The notes under the pieces were generated by a model. The model had not been told where the DNA came from. It ran no database searches and saw only the letters and a list, made by a program, of their open reading frames with translations. A program made the position numbers and the translations under genes. DNA of 64,000 nt from Planctomonas sp. JC2975. GTDB lineage: Bacteria; Actinomycetota; Actinomycetes; Actinomycetales; Microbacteriaceae. The stretch lies in the NCBI RefSeq assembly GCF_012985205.1, contig NZ_JABEKS010000004.1:248001-312000 (forward strand), in the 5' to 3' direction. This document shows positions 25,054 through 34,653 of this stretch, piece after piece. The first letter of the stretch is position 1. Each line of letters begins with the position of its first letter.

Positions 25054-25355
25054 ACGCGGAGCGCAATCCGATCGCACCGTAGACACGGCGACCACGCTCG
25101 TACGACCCTGGGTTCGGCGCTCATTCGTGCGCCCGTCGACCGCGGAGAGTGTCATTGTGGCGTCAGCGCTACCCGAAGTTCGTCCTCACGACCCTCGCAA
25201 TCACCACAACGGACGGTGACTGGCCGAGCCACGTCCCCATCGACGGGCGGAGCGGCCTCGACCGCCGTCCTGGATCATGACCGAACAACCCCGCACCCTC
25301 CCCCGCGACCGGATGACAGGCATCGCCGGCCAGGTCTCATCCGAGTGCCTCGGCC
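25054..25355. other. Intergenic stretch without a gene
   Basis: About 300 bases between the XRE regulator and the IS element. No convincing coding frame, hairpin or promoter was found on either strand. Confidence 0.5.
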
Positions 25356-26291
25356 TGACTTTCGTTCCTGTTGGGTGCTTTGTCCGGCAGGTGCCGGGTT
25401 GGCTGATTCGAGGTCAGCGTAGTACGCGGTTTCGACCTCGGTCGGGGTGCGCATCTCGAGCTCGCCGTGGAGGCGCTGATTGTTCCACCACCACACGTAT
25501 TCCAAGGTCGCGAGCTCGACCTGTTCGACGGTTCGCCAGGGGCCTTGCCGGCGGATCAGTTCGGTCTTGTAGAGGTTGTTGACCGCCTCGGCGAGGGCGT
25601 TATCGAACGAGTCGCCGACGGTTCCGGTGGAGGGCGCGGCGCCGAGTTCGACGATGCGGTCGGTGTAGACCATCGCCATATAGTTCGATCCGTGGTCGGA
25701 GTGATGCGTCAGCCCGGCCAGGTCTCCGCCGGCGTCCCAGGCGGCCATGTCCAGCGCCTGCAGCGGCAGGCTTTCGGTTTTGAGGGTCGCGGCGACGTTC
25801 CAGCCCACGATCCGGCGCGAGAAGACGTCGGTGATGAAGGCGACGTAGGCGAACCCGGACCATGTGCGACATAGGGGATGTCGCAGACCCAGAGCCGCCG
25901 CGGAGCGTCGGCGCGGAAGCGCCGCTTCACGAGGTCCGCCGGCAACGACAGGGCCTTTTCGGTCTTCGTGGTGAACACCCGTTTGGACTTCTTCACCCCG
26001 CGGACCCCGGCCAGGCGCATCAGCCGTTCGGTCTGGTCGCGGCCGATGTTCCAGCCCTGCCGGCGCATCAGCGCGTGCATCTTCCGGCGCCCATAGACGT
26101 CGTAGTTCTCCGCGTGCAACCGGGTGACCTCCGGCACCAGCAGGTCATCACGCAACTGTCTCGCCGATGGGGCGCGACCCACCGCTGGGATAACCGCGGG
26201 AGGTGAGGAACCCCTGGACTGCAGGTCGGAGGACCCGGCAGATGAGCTCGACCCCGAAACGATCCCGGTGTTCATTGATGAACCGGATCAT
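25356..26291 (-). pseudogene. IS3 transposase orfB, two frameshifts
   Basis: The integrase (DDE) subunit is readable in three successive frames. It starts MIRFINEHRDRFGVELICRVL, shifts near 26170-26190 to SARQLRDDLLVPEV...RRKMHALMRRQGWNIGRDQTERLMRL and on to LWVCDIPYVA. A further shift near 25862 (one A missing before TGGTCCGGG) leads to GWNVAATLKTE...LTHHSDHGSNYMA and the DDE Glu region GTVGDSFDNALAEAVN. The usual stop near the right end appears changed to CAG, so the last frame runs out of the element. No active transposase is expected. Confidence 0.85.
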
Positions 26292-26296
26292 CTCGG

Positions 26297-26602
26297 TCAG
26301 GGGCGGTCGAGCTCCTTCGCGAAAAACACGCTCGCAGCCTTCAGGATCTCGTTCGCCTTCCGCAGCTCGGCGACCTCCCTCTGCAACCGCTTGATCTCCG
26401 CCGCGGCATCGGTCGTGACCCCGGGCTTCACCCCTGCATCGACCTCGTAACGGCGCTGCCACAGCCGGAGCGTTTCCGCGCTCATCCCCAGCAGCCCGGC
26501 CACGTGTCGCACAGCGCTCATCATCGTCGGGTGCTCCGGCCGTGCCTCCGCGAGCATCCGAAGAGCCCGCTCACGCATCTCCGGCGAATAGGTCCTGTTC
26601 AT
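26297..26602 (-). CDS. IS3 transposase orfA (HTH and leucine zipper)
   Basis: A 101-residue DNA-binding subunit: RTYSPEMRERALRMLAEARPEHPTMMSAVRHVAGLLGMSAETLRLWQRR (HTH_Tnp_1), then a coiled coil AAEIKRLQREVAELRKANEILKAASVFFAKEL. A T-run (GTTTTTC) near the end is a possible programmed slippage site toward orfB, as in other IS3 elements. Intact in itself. Confidence 0.9.
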   Translation of the reverse strand: MNRTYSPEMRERALRMLAEARPEHPTMMSAVRHVAGLLGMSAETLRLWQRRYEVDAGVKPGVTTDAAAEIKRLQREVAELRKANEILKAASVFFAKELDRP

Positions 26603-26900
26603 CGTGTTCCATCCCCACTAGAAGAACGGAACGAAAGTCAGGCCGATTCAACGACCTCCTCGCACTGCGCGGTGGTGACTCAGCAGTTGGCGTGTTGGTG
26701 GTTGTGGTGTGTCCGGTTGTGGTTGTGCTGATCGCCTGCAACGGGTGATCCGCCAGGGCTGTCCTTTCCGTGCGCATCGTGGTGTCTACCGTGATGTCGG
26801 CACCACCGGTGTAGCGGTGCCGGCAGAGGTGGTGACCCGCGTTCACCTGCGAGGGCGGATGCCACTGAACAGTGCAACGGGCAGCGGGAGGAAAACGGCG

Positions 26901-27452
26901 ATGACGGAGACAAGCAGCAACGGCACGAGCAACGACGGTCTGAGCCAGGACGACGCCGAACTCGTGGCCGAAGAGATCGCCCTGGAGATGGCGGAAGCCG
27001 ACGCCGAACTCGGACCGATCGACTTCCTCGTGATCGAGTTCCCTGCCGGCCAGAGCACCCTGACCGGGGAGGCTGTCGCGACCCTAGCCGAGTTGGCCGC
27101 CTCGGGAACCATACGCATTCTCGACTTCGTGGTCGTGCACAAGGGCGAAGACGAATCGATCAACATCATCAAGGCCGAAGGTCTAGAGGGCCTGGGCATC
27201 CTCGGAACCCTCGAAGCGAGCCTCGCGGAAGCAGTCGCCGAACAGGACCTGGTCGACGTGGCAGCGGTGATGGAACCAGGAAGCGTCGCCGGGGTTCTGG
27301 TCTGGGAGAACACCTGGGCTGCCCCATTCGCCGCAGCCGTCAGCAACAACGGCGGACGACTCATCGCCTCCGGCCACATCCCAAGCCAAGCCCTCCTCAC
27401 CGCCCTCGCAAACCAAGACAACACCAGCAACGACAACGACAACGACGAATAG
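26901..27452 (+). CDS. DUF6325/DUF1269-like acidic protein
   Basis: A 183-residue protein with a Ser/Asp/Glu-rich N-terminus. The folded core is GPIDFLVIEFPAGQSTLTGEAVATLAELAASGTIRILDFVVVHKGEDE, a glycine-rich stretch LEGLGILGTLEASLAEAVAEQD and the repeat-like VLVWENTWAAPFAAAVSNNGGRLIASGHI, which matches the small actinobacterial DUF6325 group. A disordered Asn/Asp tail ends the protein. GGGAGG nine bases upstream fixes the ATG. Function unknown. Confidence 0.75.
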   Translation: MTETSSNGTSNDGLSQDDAELVAEEIALEMAEADAELGPIDFLVIEFPAGQSTLTGEAVATLAELAASGTIRILDFVVVHKGEDESINIIKAEGLEGLGILGTLEASLAEAVAEQDLVDVAAVMEPGSVAGVLVWENTWAAPFAAAVSNNGGRLIASGHIPSQALLTALANQDNTSNDNDNDE

Positions 27453-27741
27453 ACGTCAGGCCGGACGAACACCGTCAGAAGAGAACGAAACCCACACGGC
27501 GCCCACAACGGGACGCTGAAAGCAACCGAAACAGCAGCCGCCAGCCCACGGAACCCTCGACCAACGACGCAACCACCACACTCAACATCGCCCCAACACA
27601 GCCCGATCGCGTCACCGCCGGCAACCGGGTGCAAACCGCACCGGGAATCGGATGGTTCGGCACCCTTCCGCTTCTACCGCCCGAAAAACGAATACTGCGC
27701 TCATGCGGTGCCGGAAGCGTGCGAGTCGAAAGAAGAGATGC

Positions 27742-29496
27742 ATGGCAGCGAAGGGGCTCGAGCGCTGGGCACCGGGCATCGCGACGTTGCGCACATACAA
27801 GCGGGCGTGGCTGTGGCCCGACGTGCGGGCGGGAATCGTGGTCACTGCTCTGCTCATCCCCGCCGGGATGGGCTACGCGGAGGTCGCAGGCCTCCCGCCG
27901 GTGACCGGTCTGTACGCGACGATCGTCCCGCTCGTCGCGTACGCGATCTTCGGGCCGTCGCGAGTGTTGATCCTCGGCCCGGACTCCTCGCTCGCCCCGA
28001 TCATCGCCGCGGCGATCCTGCCATTGGCCCTCGGCAGCGAGACACGCGTGGTCGCTCTCGCAGGGTTCCTCGGCATCCTCGTCGGCGCGATCCTGCTGCT
28101 CGGCGGCATCCTGCGTCTCGGCTTCGTGACCGACCTCCTCTCCAAGCCCATCCGGGTCGGGTACCTCAACGCGATCGGCGTCCTGGTCGTCATCTCTCAG
28201 ATCCCGAAGCTCCTCGGCTTCTCGACCGACGCGAACGGACCGCTCGCGGAGATCATCGCGATCGTCCACGATGTCGGCAGGGGCGAGGTGGTGCCGATCG
28301 CGCTCGCGTTCGGCCTCGGTTCGCTCGCGCTCATCTATGCGCTGAAGTGGCTCCGCTCGCCGATTCCGGGCGTGCTCGCCGCCGTCGTGGTCGCCATCCT
28401 CGTCACGTGGCTGCTGCAGCTGGGCGATGTCCTTCCCGTCGTCGGGGCACTTCCCCGAGGCCTCCCTTCGCCAGCCCTCGAGGGGCTCCGGCTGCCGGAC
28501 CTGACCGCACTGATTCCCGCCGCGGCGGGAATCGCGCTCGTCGCGTTCACGGACAGTGCAGTGCTGTCACGGACGTTCGCCGCACGCCGCGGGGAGACCG
28601 TGGACGGCAGTCAGGAGATGACGGGCATCGGGTTCGCCAACATCGCGGGCGGAGCGCTCGGCGGGTTCCCGGTCTCCGCGTCGTCGTCGCGCACGCCGGT
28701 CGCGGAGCAGGCCGGTTCCCGCACCCAGGTCACCGGGGTGGTCGGCGCTGCGCTCATCGTCGTCTTCATCCTGGTCGCCCCCGGAGTCACGGCCTACCTG
28801 CCGACGGCGACGCTCGCGGCCGTGGTCATCTCGGCAGCGATCGGGCTCATCGACGTCCGCGGCACGATCGGGCTGTTCCGGATGGACCGCGTGGATGCCG
28901 TGCTGTCCCTCGCCGCGTTCCTCGGCGTCCTCGTCGTTGGCGTGCTCCCCGGCATCGTCTTCACCATCATCCTGTCGCTGCTCGCCGTGATCATCCGCAC
29001 GTGGCGGCCGTATCGTGCCGAGCTCGGCCGCGTCCCCGGGCTCCGCGGCTACCACGACCTGTCCCGCAACCCCGCCGCCGCGCGCGTCCCGGGAGTCGTG
29101 ATCGTGCGGTTCGACGCCCCGCTGTTCTTCGCGAACGGCTCGAGCTTCAGCGCCTTCGTGCGGGAGCGGACGGCGGCCGCAGGACCCGGCATCCACACCG
29201 TCATCCTCGCCGCCGAGCCGATCACCGACATCGACACGACCGCGATCGATGAGCTCGTCGAACTCGACGACTCCCTCGCGGCGAAGGACATCCGGCTCGT
29301 GTTCGCGGAGATGAAGGACCCCGTGAAGGACATGCTGCGCGACTTCGGGGTGACGGATCGGTTCACGCCGGACCGGTTCGCGCCGACCGTCGGGGCTGCC
29401 GTGGATGCCGTCACCGGCACGCTCCGCGGCGACATCGATGGCAGTCCCGAAGATCCGGACGACGAGGATGACGACGAGACGGACCCGCCGGCCTGA
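27742..29496 (+). CDS. SulP-family inorganic anion transporter with STAS domain
   Basis: A 584-residue membrane transporter for sulfate, bicarbonate or related anions. The signature VTALLIPAGMGYAEVAGLPPVTGLYATIVPLVAYAIFGPSR marks helices 1-3, about eleven more hydrophobic segments follow, and the cytosolic STAS domain spans about 430-555 (VPGVVIVRFDAPLFFANGSSF...TDIDTTAIDELVEL). An Asp/Glu-rich tail ends it. The ATG at 27742 is chosen with AAGAAGAG upstream; an ATG at 27703 would add 13 basic residues. Monocistronic. Confidence 0.92.
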   Translation: MAAKGLERWAPGIATLRTYKRAWLWPDVRAGIVVTALLIPAGMGYAEVAGLPPVTGLYATIVPLVAYAIFGPSRVLILGPDSSLAPIIAAAILPLALGSETRVVALAGFLGILVGAILLLGGILRLGFVTDLLSKPIRVGYLNAIGVLVVISQIPKLLGFSTDANGPLAEIIAIVHDVGRGEVVPIALAFGLGSLALIYALKWLRSPIPGVLAAVVVAILVTWLLQLGDVLPVVGALPRGLPSPALEGLRLPDLTALIPAAAGIALVAFTDSAVLSRTFAARRGETVDGSQEMTGIGFANIAGGALGGFPVSASSSRTPVAEQAGSRTQVTGVVGAALIVVFILVAPGVTAYLPTATLAAVVISAAIGLIDVRGTIGLFRMDRVDAVLSLAAFLGVLVVGVLPGIVFTIILSLLAVIIRTWRPYRAELGRVPGLRGYHDLSRNPAAARVPGVVIVRFDAPLFFANGSSFSAFVRERTAAAGPGIHTVILAAEPITDIDTTAIDELVELDDSLAAKDIRLVFAEMKDPVKDMLRDFGVTDRFTPDRFAPTVGAAVDAVTGTLRGDIDGSPEDPDDEDDDETDPPA

Positions 29497-29664
29497 CGAC
29501 TCATCACCCATAACGCCCCGCCAGCCCGGTGCATCACCGGCCGACGAGAGCTGGGCAGTGCAAGCGAATGCACGTGTGCGTCCCAGGCCACGGTACTCGC
29601 CGGCTCGACGAAGTGGCCGAACCACGTGCGGGCACAATGTGGGCAAAACGATCCTGAAACACAA

Positions 29665-29693
29665 GAACGGCAGCCCCTCGAGGACTGCCGTTC
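29665..29693 (-). terminator. Hairpin downstream of the tRNA-Met fragment
   Basis: GAACGGCAG pairs with CTGCCGTTC around the self-complementary CCTCGAGG. On the minus strand it lies just past the 3' end of the tRNA fragment and is followed by TTGTGTTTC, so it is the former tRNA terminator. Confidence 0.65.
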
Positions 29694-29710
29694 CCAGTGT
29701 TTACCAGGTG

Positions 29711-29767
29711 AGTAGCGGGAGCGGGACTTGAACCCGCGACACCACGATTATGAGCCGTGTGCTCTAC
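29711..29767 (-). tRNA. tRNA-Met (CAT) 3' fragment, 5' end missing
   Basis: On the minus strand the anticodon arm (loop CTCATAA), variable loop, T arm (GCGGGTTCAAGTCCCGC) and 3' acceptor strand (TCCCGCTAC) are perfect. The D arm breaks after GTAGAGC and no AGCGGGA acceptor partner follows upstream. An integrase recombining in the tRNA 3' half leaves exactly this kind of fragment. It should not yield a functional tRNA. Confidence 0.8.
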
Positions 29768-29866
29768 TCAGGCCTCCGGAAGCACGCGAGACAGAAGCAA
29801 AATCCGCGGAATTCCGCGGATTTCGAGGTCAATGAAGTCACCTCAAACCCATTCGGTTTCATTCAG

Positions 29867-29890
29867 TTGTGGGCAAATTGTGGGCAAGCG
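29867..29890. repeat. Tandem TTGTGGGCAA repeats (possible integrase arm sites)
   Basis: GTTGTGGGCAAA and TTGTGGGCAAGC follow each other directly. A third copy, ATGTGGGCAAAA, lies on the other side of the tRNA fragment (29637-29648). Short direct repeats flanking a tRNA-derived core are typical of tyrosine-integrase arm-type sites. The assignment is inference. Confidence 0.45.
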
Positions 29891-29918
29891 CGGTTCCCGA
29901 GAGAAGCAAGAACCTTGT

Positions 29919-30643
29919 GATGTCTCAAGACATCGGTGACTGTTCTGCCTCAGGACATCGGTAACACTTCATGTCTCAAGACATCGGTAACGCTCAGTGG
30001 GTTTTGCGTGGGCCGCGGGGTCCGCGGGGGTTGCCGCTGCCGACGTATTTGTGCCCGGAGCAGGCCAGGGATACTCGGCCAGGAGCGTGCAGTCGGCGTC
30101 GATGATCAGCAACCGGTTGTCCTCCTCGACCCGATAAGCGATCGCTCCGGCAAGCGTGCGGTGCCGTTGTCGTGGATCCGCGTCATCCGTATCCCGTCAT
30201 CCGGCTGCGGGATCGGCCGCGGCGGTTCGACCACCGGTGTCGAAGCCCAAGCCATCGCTGGAGTGACCCGACCCGGCAGCCCTCGGTGTTATAGATCACA
30301 TCGAACGCGTCGACCTGGACCTGCAACTGCTCCAAAGTCTCGGCCAGCGGTTGCTTGTCGAGCCAGCGGAACAGGGTCTGATGGAAGCGCTCGTTCTTGC
30401 CTTGCGTGGTCGGTTTGTAGAGTTTGCCGGTGATCGGTTCGACGCCAAGCGATCGCAGGTAGGCGACCAGCTGCCCCAGCACCCCGCGCCGGGACGGGTT
30501 CAACGCGGCCCCGTTGTCCGAGAGCAGCCGCTGGGGAACACCGTGGGCGGCCATGCCTTTGCTGACCACGGCGATCGCACCCTCAGAGGTCTCACCCCAG
30601 GACACCTGGGAGGCGATCGCGAGCCTGGATTGGTCGTCGATGA
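29919..30643 (-). mobile_element. Decayed IS481-type insertion sequence
   Basis: The left end holds three copies of a terminal unit: TGTCTCAAGACATCGGTGAC (29921-29940), TGCCTCAGGACATCGGTAAC (29946-29965) and TGTCTCAAGACATCGGTAAC (29972-29991). These multimeric ends are characteristic of actinobacterial IS481-like elements. The transposase 3' part follows on the minus strand. The 5' half and the other end are missing, cut off where SRPBCC sequence begins at 30644. Confidence 0.75.
30183..30643 (-). pseudogene. IS481-type transposase fragment (rve/DDE core)
   Basis: Starting inside the catalytic core at LIDDQSRLAIASQVSW, the frame continues LLSDNGAALNPSRRG (second Asp) and KPTTQGKNERFHQTLFRWL (catalytic Glu region, GKNERFH). 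At YNTE an 11-base loss (expected RPHQG) shifts the frame; the expected RVTPAMAWASTPVVEP and later IAYRVEEDNRLLIIDADCTLLAEYPWPAPG are still readable in other frames down to about 30020. The N-terminal part of the transposase is lost. Confidence 0.8.
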
Positions 30644-31093
30644 GTTTTCGCGTTCGTCGCTGACTTTGCCAACACACCCCAGTGGTACACGGCGGTGAAG
30701 CGAGTTGACCGCGTGCGTTGGGCCGGCGGCGCTCGAACGCGATATGCCGTGCTCTGCCGGCTGACCAGTGGCGACGTCGTCAACACCGTGGAAGTCACCA
30801 GCTACATAGATGGGCAGGAAATCACACTCACATCAATCGATGGGCCGACGCCGTTTACCTACAGATACCGCGTCTAAAACGCGTCGCACGGGACGCGACT
30901 CCAGCTCGAGGGCACTATAAGCGCGGCCGGGCTATCGGGGCCAGCCCGCTTTCTCGGGCCGGTAGCCGAACGACTCTTCAAACGCGGTATGCGAGATAAC
31001 TTGGACACCTTGAAACAATTACTGCAGCGGCAGCCTCCGTTCGAGACTCATATTTTCGCTTTCTGCAGACGGCGTCGAGCACGGCAAAGCTGA
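30644..31093 (+). pseudogene. SRPBCC (polyketide-cyclase-like) gene, beheaded and with an internal stop
   Basis: The frame opens abruptly with VFAFVADFANTPQW, the first helix of an SRPBCC/START-like protein. It runs through strands to FTYRYRV, meets TAA at 30875-30877, and then continues in the same frame with GTRLQLEGTISAAGLSG and VAERLFKRGMRDNLDTLKQLLQ, the normal C-terminal helix. So the 5' end (about 15-20 codons) was removed at the IS junction and a sense codon became a stop. Confidence 0.8.
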
Positions 31094-31390
31094 GGGTGCG
31101 AACAGAAGATTCAGGTGTGGCTCGCAGCTCGCGGCGCTCGATTGGACCCGCGCCCGGCAACCTCCTCGCTGTCGGCGTCGCCTCGATGAACACGAAGTAA
31201 TCTTTTGCACTCGCCGCGAGCATGGCGGCCTCTCACTGTCACTCATTTTGGGATGGAGGGACGCGACCGACCGAGGCAATGCTGTTGTCGCGGGAAAGGC
31301 GCCCGTGAGTGGAGCCTTCCCGTCGTTCGTATCGCTTGACTGGATCGCCGGATCTGCACATTCCTGGTGGACGGCTGGTTTCCGTGACCT

Positions 31391-33529
31391 TCAGAGACGT
31401 CGGAGCACCGTTAGGGAGCTCGAGTAGTCCGGCTGGGAGGCGGCCATCACGTCGGGCGTTGACTCCGGGTCAAAGACAAAGGGGAGGCCCCAACCAGTGA
31501 GGAGCGCGCCGCGATATTCAGCGCCGCTTGACTCGTCGCGGTACGTCGCCTTGGGGTCAAGGCCACGCAGCCGCAACCGTCGGGGCGTCTCCGAAAGGGA
31601 TCGATGCGGCTCGTAGGACAGCACGACGACCTGATCCTCGTCGCTGTACTGTAGGGCGGAATAATCACGTCCCGGCTCGCCACCGAGCCTATGGAGCGTG
31701 CCCATCTGCACCGTCTTGCGGATGCGCTTGTAGGCTTCGATGTGCTCAGCGCTGCGGGCGAGATCGCTCTCACTCCACGACCTCAAGTCACCACCAAGGC
31801 CCATGCTGCCCGCCATGGCGACGTGGAAGCGATAATCGAGCGGGATTCGTCGTCCCGTCAACGGGTTCACCTCATCCGTCACCCAGGCGTACATCACCTG
31901 AGCAGGGTAGATCTGCGAGAACCCGCGCTGGATCACCTGCCGGTCAAGAGCGTCGGTGGCGTCGCTCGGCCACACTTGGTCGGTGCGCGCCAAGATGCCG
32001 AGATCGACACGTCCGCCACCACCCGCACATGACTCGATCGTCAGCCAGGGATAGGCACGACGCAGTTCATCCATGATCCAATAGACCCCTCGCGTGTGTT
32101 CGATCCAAACCCAATCCTGCCTGTCCGGCTCCGCGGGCCAGCCTGCTTGGGTGAACGAACGGTTCATGTCCCACTTGAGGAAGTCGACATGGTGTTCAGA
32201 TACGAGCGCGCTAAGCCAGGAGAAGGCCCACTCCCGCACGTCGGGGCGCGCGAAGTTGAGCACAAGCTGTTTGCGCTGCTCGTCACGTCGGCGGCCGGGC
32301 CAGTGCAGCACCCAATCCGGCCGCTGCCGGTAAAGGTCGCTGTCCGGGTTCACCATCTCGGGCTCTACCCAGAGGCCGAAATTCATCCCCAATTCCCTGA
32401 TCGTTGTGACGAACGAGGCGAGGCCATTGGGGAACTTGGTCGTACTGACCGCCCAATCACCCAGCCCGGATGCTGAACTGTTCCGGCTGCCGAACCACCC
32501 ATCGTCCAGGACGAACGTCTCGACGCCGATGGCTGCGGCGCGTCGAGCGAGGTCGCTCTGATTCTCCTCAGTAACGTCGAACCACGTCGCTTCCCATGCG
32601 TTGTACTCGATCGGTCGCACATTCTCTGGGCGCGGTAGGACGTGAGCTCTGACATAGTGATGCCATCCCTGGCTTGTGCCGCCGAAGCCCTCCGCGCAAT
32701 AAAGCCCGAGAAAGCGCGGTGTTTCGAGCCGTTCCCCGGGCTCCAAACGCCAGGAAAGGCCATCGTGTCCGAAGCCGCCCGTGATGGACACTCCGCCTTC
32801 GGCTCGTCGCGTTGTCGTGATGTGCCAGCTCCCGCTCCATGCCAACGTAAGTGAGTGCACCGCTCCGTGCTGTTCCGTTGCGGTGCCATCGTCGATCATG
32901 ACCCAGGGATCGGCCTGGTGTCCTGTTGTGCCATGCCGGCTGCCGATGGTGTGTTCACCGCGGCCGACCTCGCGTCGCTCAACCTGATTCTCGCCAGCCC
33001 AATAGCCGTGGGCGGTGGACTGGCGGTAATCGATTTGGTCAGGAATGACCCAGTTAGCCGAATCGGCTCTCAGGATATGGATAGGTTCGGGGCCCCCGTT
33101 TGTGACGGTCACCCAACGTTCGATCACATCGCTGTCGTGGTGCACGGTGTATAGCAACTCCACTTGCAGCCCGAAGCTGCGGTCGACAAGGTGAAGTGTC
33201 AGCGTGCGGCCTGCGACTTCCGAGCGTACAAATGACAGCTCCACCGACCGCACCCCGCCGGCGAAGACGACCTGAAGTGAGGGCGCTCCCCAGTGCACGC
33301 CGCCGTCGACGGGGAACTGTTCGTCAATTTCGCTCGGACGCTGGAAACTGGAGAACATCCTGGTCGGTTGGCTCGACGCGAACTCGTTCTCCACTCCCGC
33401 GGGTAGCTGGGCGCCCCAGTACTTCTGTAGAGGTGTTCCCTCCACATCAAGGCCGACAATATAGCTGGAGATGGGTGTTCGCAGGTGCCACACCCGGGCG
33501 TCGCTACTCGTCAGAATCCATTCATTCAC
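31391..33529 (-). CDS. GH36 alpha-galactosidase
   Basis: A cytoplasmic enzyme (no signal peptide) of about 712 residues that removes terminal alpha-galactose. An N-terminal beta-sandwich is followed by the TIM barrel. The nucleophile Asp lies in FLKWDMNRS, the acid/base Asp in SDATDALDRQ, and substrate-site blocks VLDDGWFG and GLWVEPEMVNPDSDLY are intact. AGGAG seven bases upstream supports GTG 33529; an ATG at 33586 is an alternative. It is the last gene of the sugar operon and shows no damage. Confidence 0.93.
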   Translation of the reverse strand: MNEWILTSSDARVWHLRTPISSYIVGLDVEGTPLQKYWGAQLPAGVENEFASSQPTRMFSSFQRPSEIDEQFPVDGGVHWGAPSLQVVFAGGVRSVELSFVRSEVAGRTLTLHLVDRSFGLQVELLYTVHHDSDVIERWVTVTNGGPEPIHILRADSANWVIPDQIDYRQSTAHGYWAGENQVERREVGRGEHTIGSRHGTTGHQADPWVMIDDGTATEQHGAVHSLTLAWSGSWHITTTRRAEGGVSITGGFGHDGLSWRLEPGERLETPRFLGLYCAEGFGGTSQGWHHYVRAHVLPRPENVRPIEYNAWEATWFDVTEENQSDLARRAAAIGVETFVLDDGWFGSRNSSASGLGDWAVSTTKFPNGLASFVTTIRELGMNFGLWVEPEMVNPDSDLYRQRPDWVLHWPGRRRDEQRKQLVLNFARPDVREWAFSWLSALVSEHHVDFLKWDMNRSFTQAGWPAEPDRQDWVWIEHTRGVYWIMDELRRAYPWLTIESCAGGGGRVDLGILARTDQVWPSDATDALDRQVIQRGFSQIYPAQVMYAWVTDEVNPLTGRRIPLDYRFHVAMAGSMGLGGDLRSWSESDLARSAEHIEAYKRIRKTVQMGTLHRLGGEPGRDYSALQYSDEDQVVVLSYEPHRSLSETPRRLRLRGLDPKATYRDESSGAEYRGALLTGWGLPFVFDPESTPDVMAASQPDYSSSLTVLRRL

Positions 33530-33610
33530 GTCCGGACTCCTCGGGGTTGGATTGGGAATTCGAATATCGGGCGAGCTGGCCTGCAACGTGTTCGCGAAAC
33601 GTTCCGTACA

Positions 33611-34653
33611 TCAGAGTTCCGTCCAATCCAGGATCACTTTGCCGCCGTGCGCGCTGGCCGCGGCCGCGAAGCCGTCTTCCCAACGGCTCGCCGGAAACAG
33701 GTCGGAGACGATGGACGCGATCGCGTTGCGCAACGTCTCGCTGGTCTGCAGCATCGCGCCCATCGCGTTCCAGGTCTCGAACATCGCGCGACCGTAGATG
33801 CCCTTGAGCGTGAGCATGTGGGTGACGACGATGCTCCAGTCGACGGCGATCTGCGACGACGGCAGGCCGAGCATCGCGATGCGGCCGCCGTGGTTCATGT
33901 TCTCGATCATCTGGGGCAGCGCGCTCGGCGCACCGCTCATCTCGAATCCCACGTCGAAGCCTTCGCGCATCCCGAGCGCGGTCTGCGCATCCCGGATCGA
34001 CGCGGTGCGCACGTCGACGGTGAAGCCGGCGCCCATCCCTTCGGCGAGCGCCAGCCGGTCGGGGTTGATGTCGGTGCCGACGATGAAGCGCGCGCCGACA
34101 TGGCGGGCGACCGCGATCGCCATGAGACCGATCGGTCCACAGCCAGTGACCAGCACATCCTCACCGACCACCGGGAACGCGAGGGCCGTGTGCACGGCGT
34201 TGCCGAGCGGGTCGAAGAGCGCGCCGACCTCGGGCTCGATCGCGGAGTGGTGCACCCACACGTTGGTCGCGGGCAGGGTGAGGTATTCGGCGAAAGCGCC
34301 GTTGCGCTGCACGCCCAGGCCCTGGGTGCGGATGCACATCTGGCGACGCCCCGCGCGACAGTTGCGGCAGGTGCCGCAGACGATGTGGCCCTCGCCCGAC
34401 ACCAGGTCGCCGACGGCGGCGTCATGCACGAGCGGACCGACCTCGACGACGTCGCCGAAGAATTCGTGGCCCGGGATGAGCGGAGCCGCGACAGCGGAGG
34501 CCGCCCAGTCGTCCCAGCGGAGGATGTGCAGGTCGGTCCCGCAGATTCCGGTGCGGAGCACGCGGATCTTGACGTCCTCCGGCCCGTCTCGCGTTCGGGA
34601 ACGTCGATCAGTTCGAGGCCTGCTGCAGCCTCGGCTTTGTAAAGGGCCTTCAT
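33611..34653 (-). pseudogene. tdh: Threonine 3-dehydrogenase-like MDR enzyme with one frameshift
   Basis: The product follows E. coli Tdh closely: start MKALYKAEAAAGLELIDVPERE, catalytic site CGTDLHI, GHEFFGDVVEVG, structural-zinc cluster CGTCRNCRAGRRQMC, FDPLGNAVHTALAF, and MSGAPSA...MNHGGRIAMLGLP. Between VPERE and EDVKIRVL the frame slips at about 34585; one extra C in GGCCGG restores it. In a sugar cluster it may act on a polyol or keto-sugar rather than threonine. The ATG overlaps the upstream stop by four bases. Confidence 0.8.

Larger units (their letters stand above)
25356..26640 (-). mobile_element. IS3-family insertion sequence, about 1285 bp, disabled
   Basis: Termini carry inverted repeats: TCGGCCTGACTTTCGTTCC at 25350-25368 and its exact complement at 26628-26646. 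If the element proper starts with the IS3-typical TGA and ends TCA, the flanking GGCC on both sides is a 4-bp target duplication (itself palindromic, so the evidence is ambiguous). It contains orfA and a frameshifted orfB on the minus strand. Confidence 0.85.

Noticed and set aside
26647-26800. GT-rich stretch (GGTGGTTGTGG...) as a repeat or G-quadruplex element
   Set aside because: No regular unit or four G-runs of adequate length. It reads as low-complexity intergenic DNA.
27708-29252. 514-codon plus-strand frame inside the SulP gene
   Set aside because: Arg/Pro/His-rich shadow in another frame of the transporter, with no domain and no ribosome site.
29711-29767. Calling a functional tRNA-Met
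   Set aside because: The 5' acceptor strand and most of the D arm are absent, so it cannot fold as a tRNA.
31094-31390. Small frames on both strands between the SRPBCC remnant and GH36
   Set aside because: No start with a ribosome site, Arg/Ser-rich shadows, no protein-like pattern.
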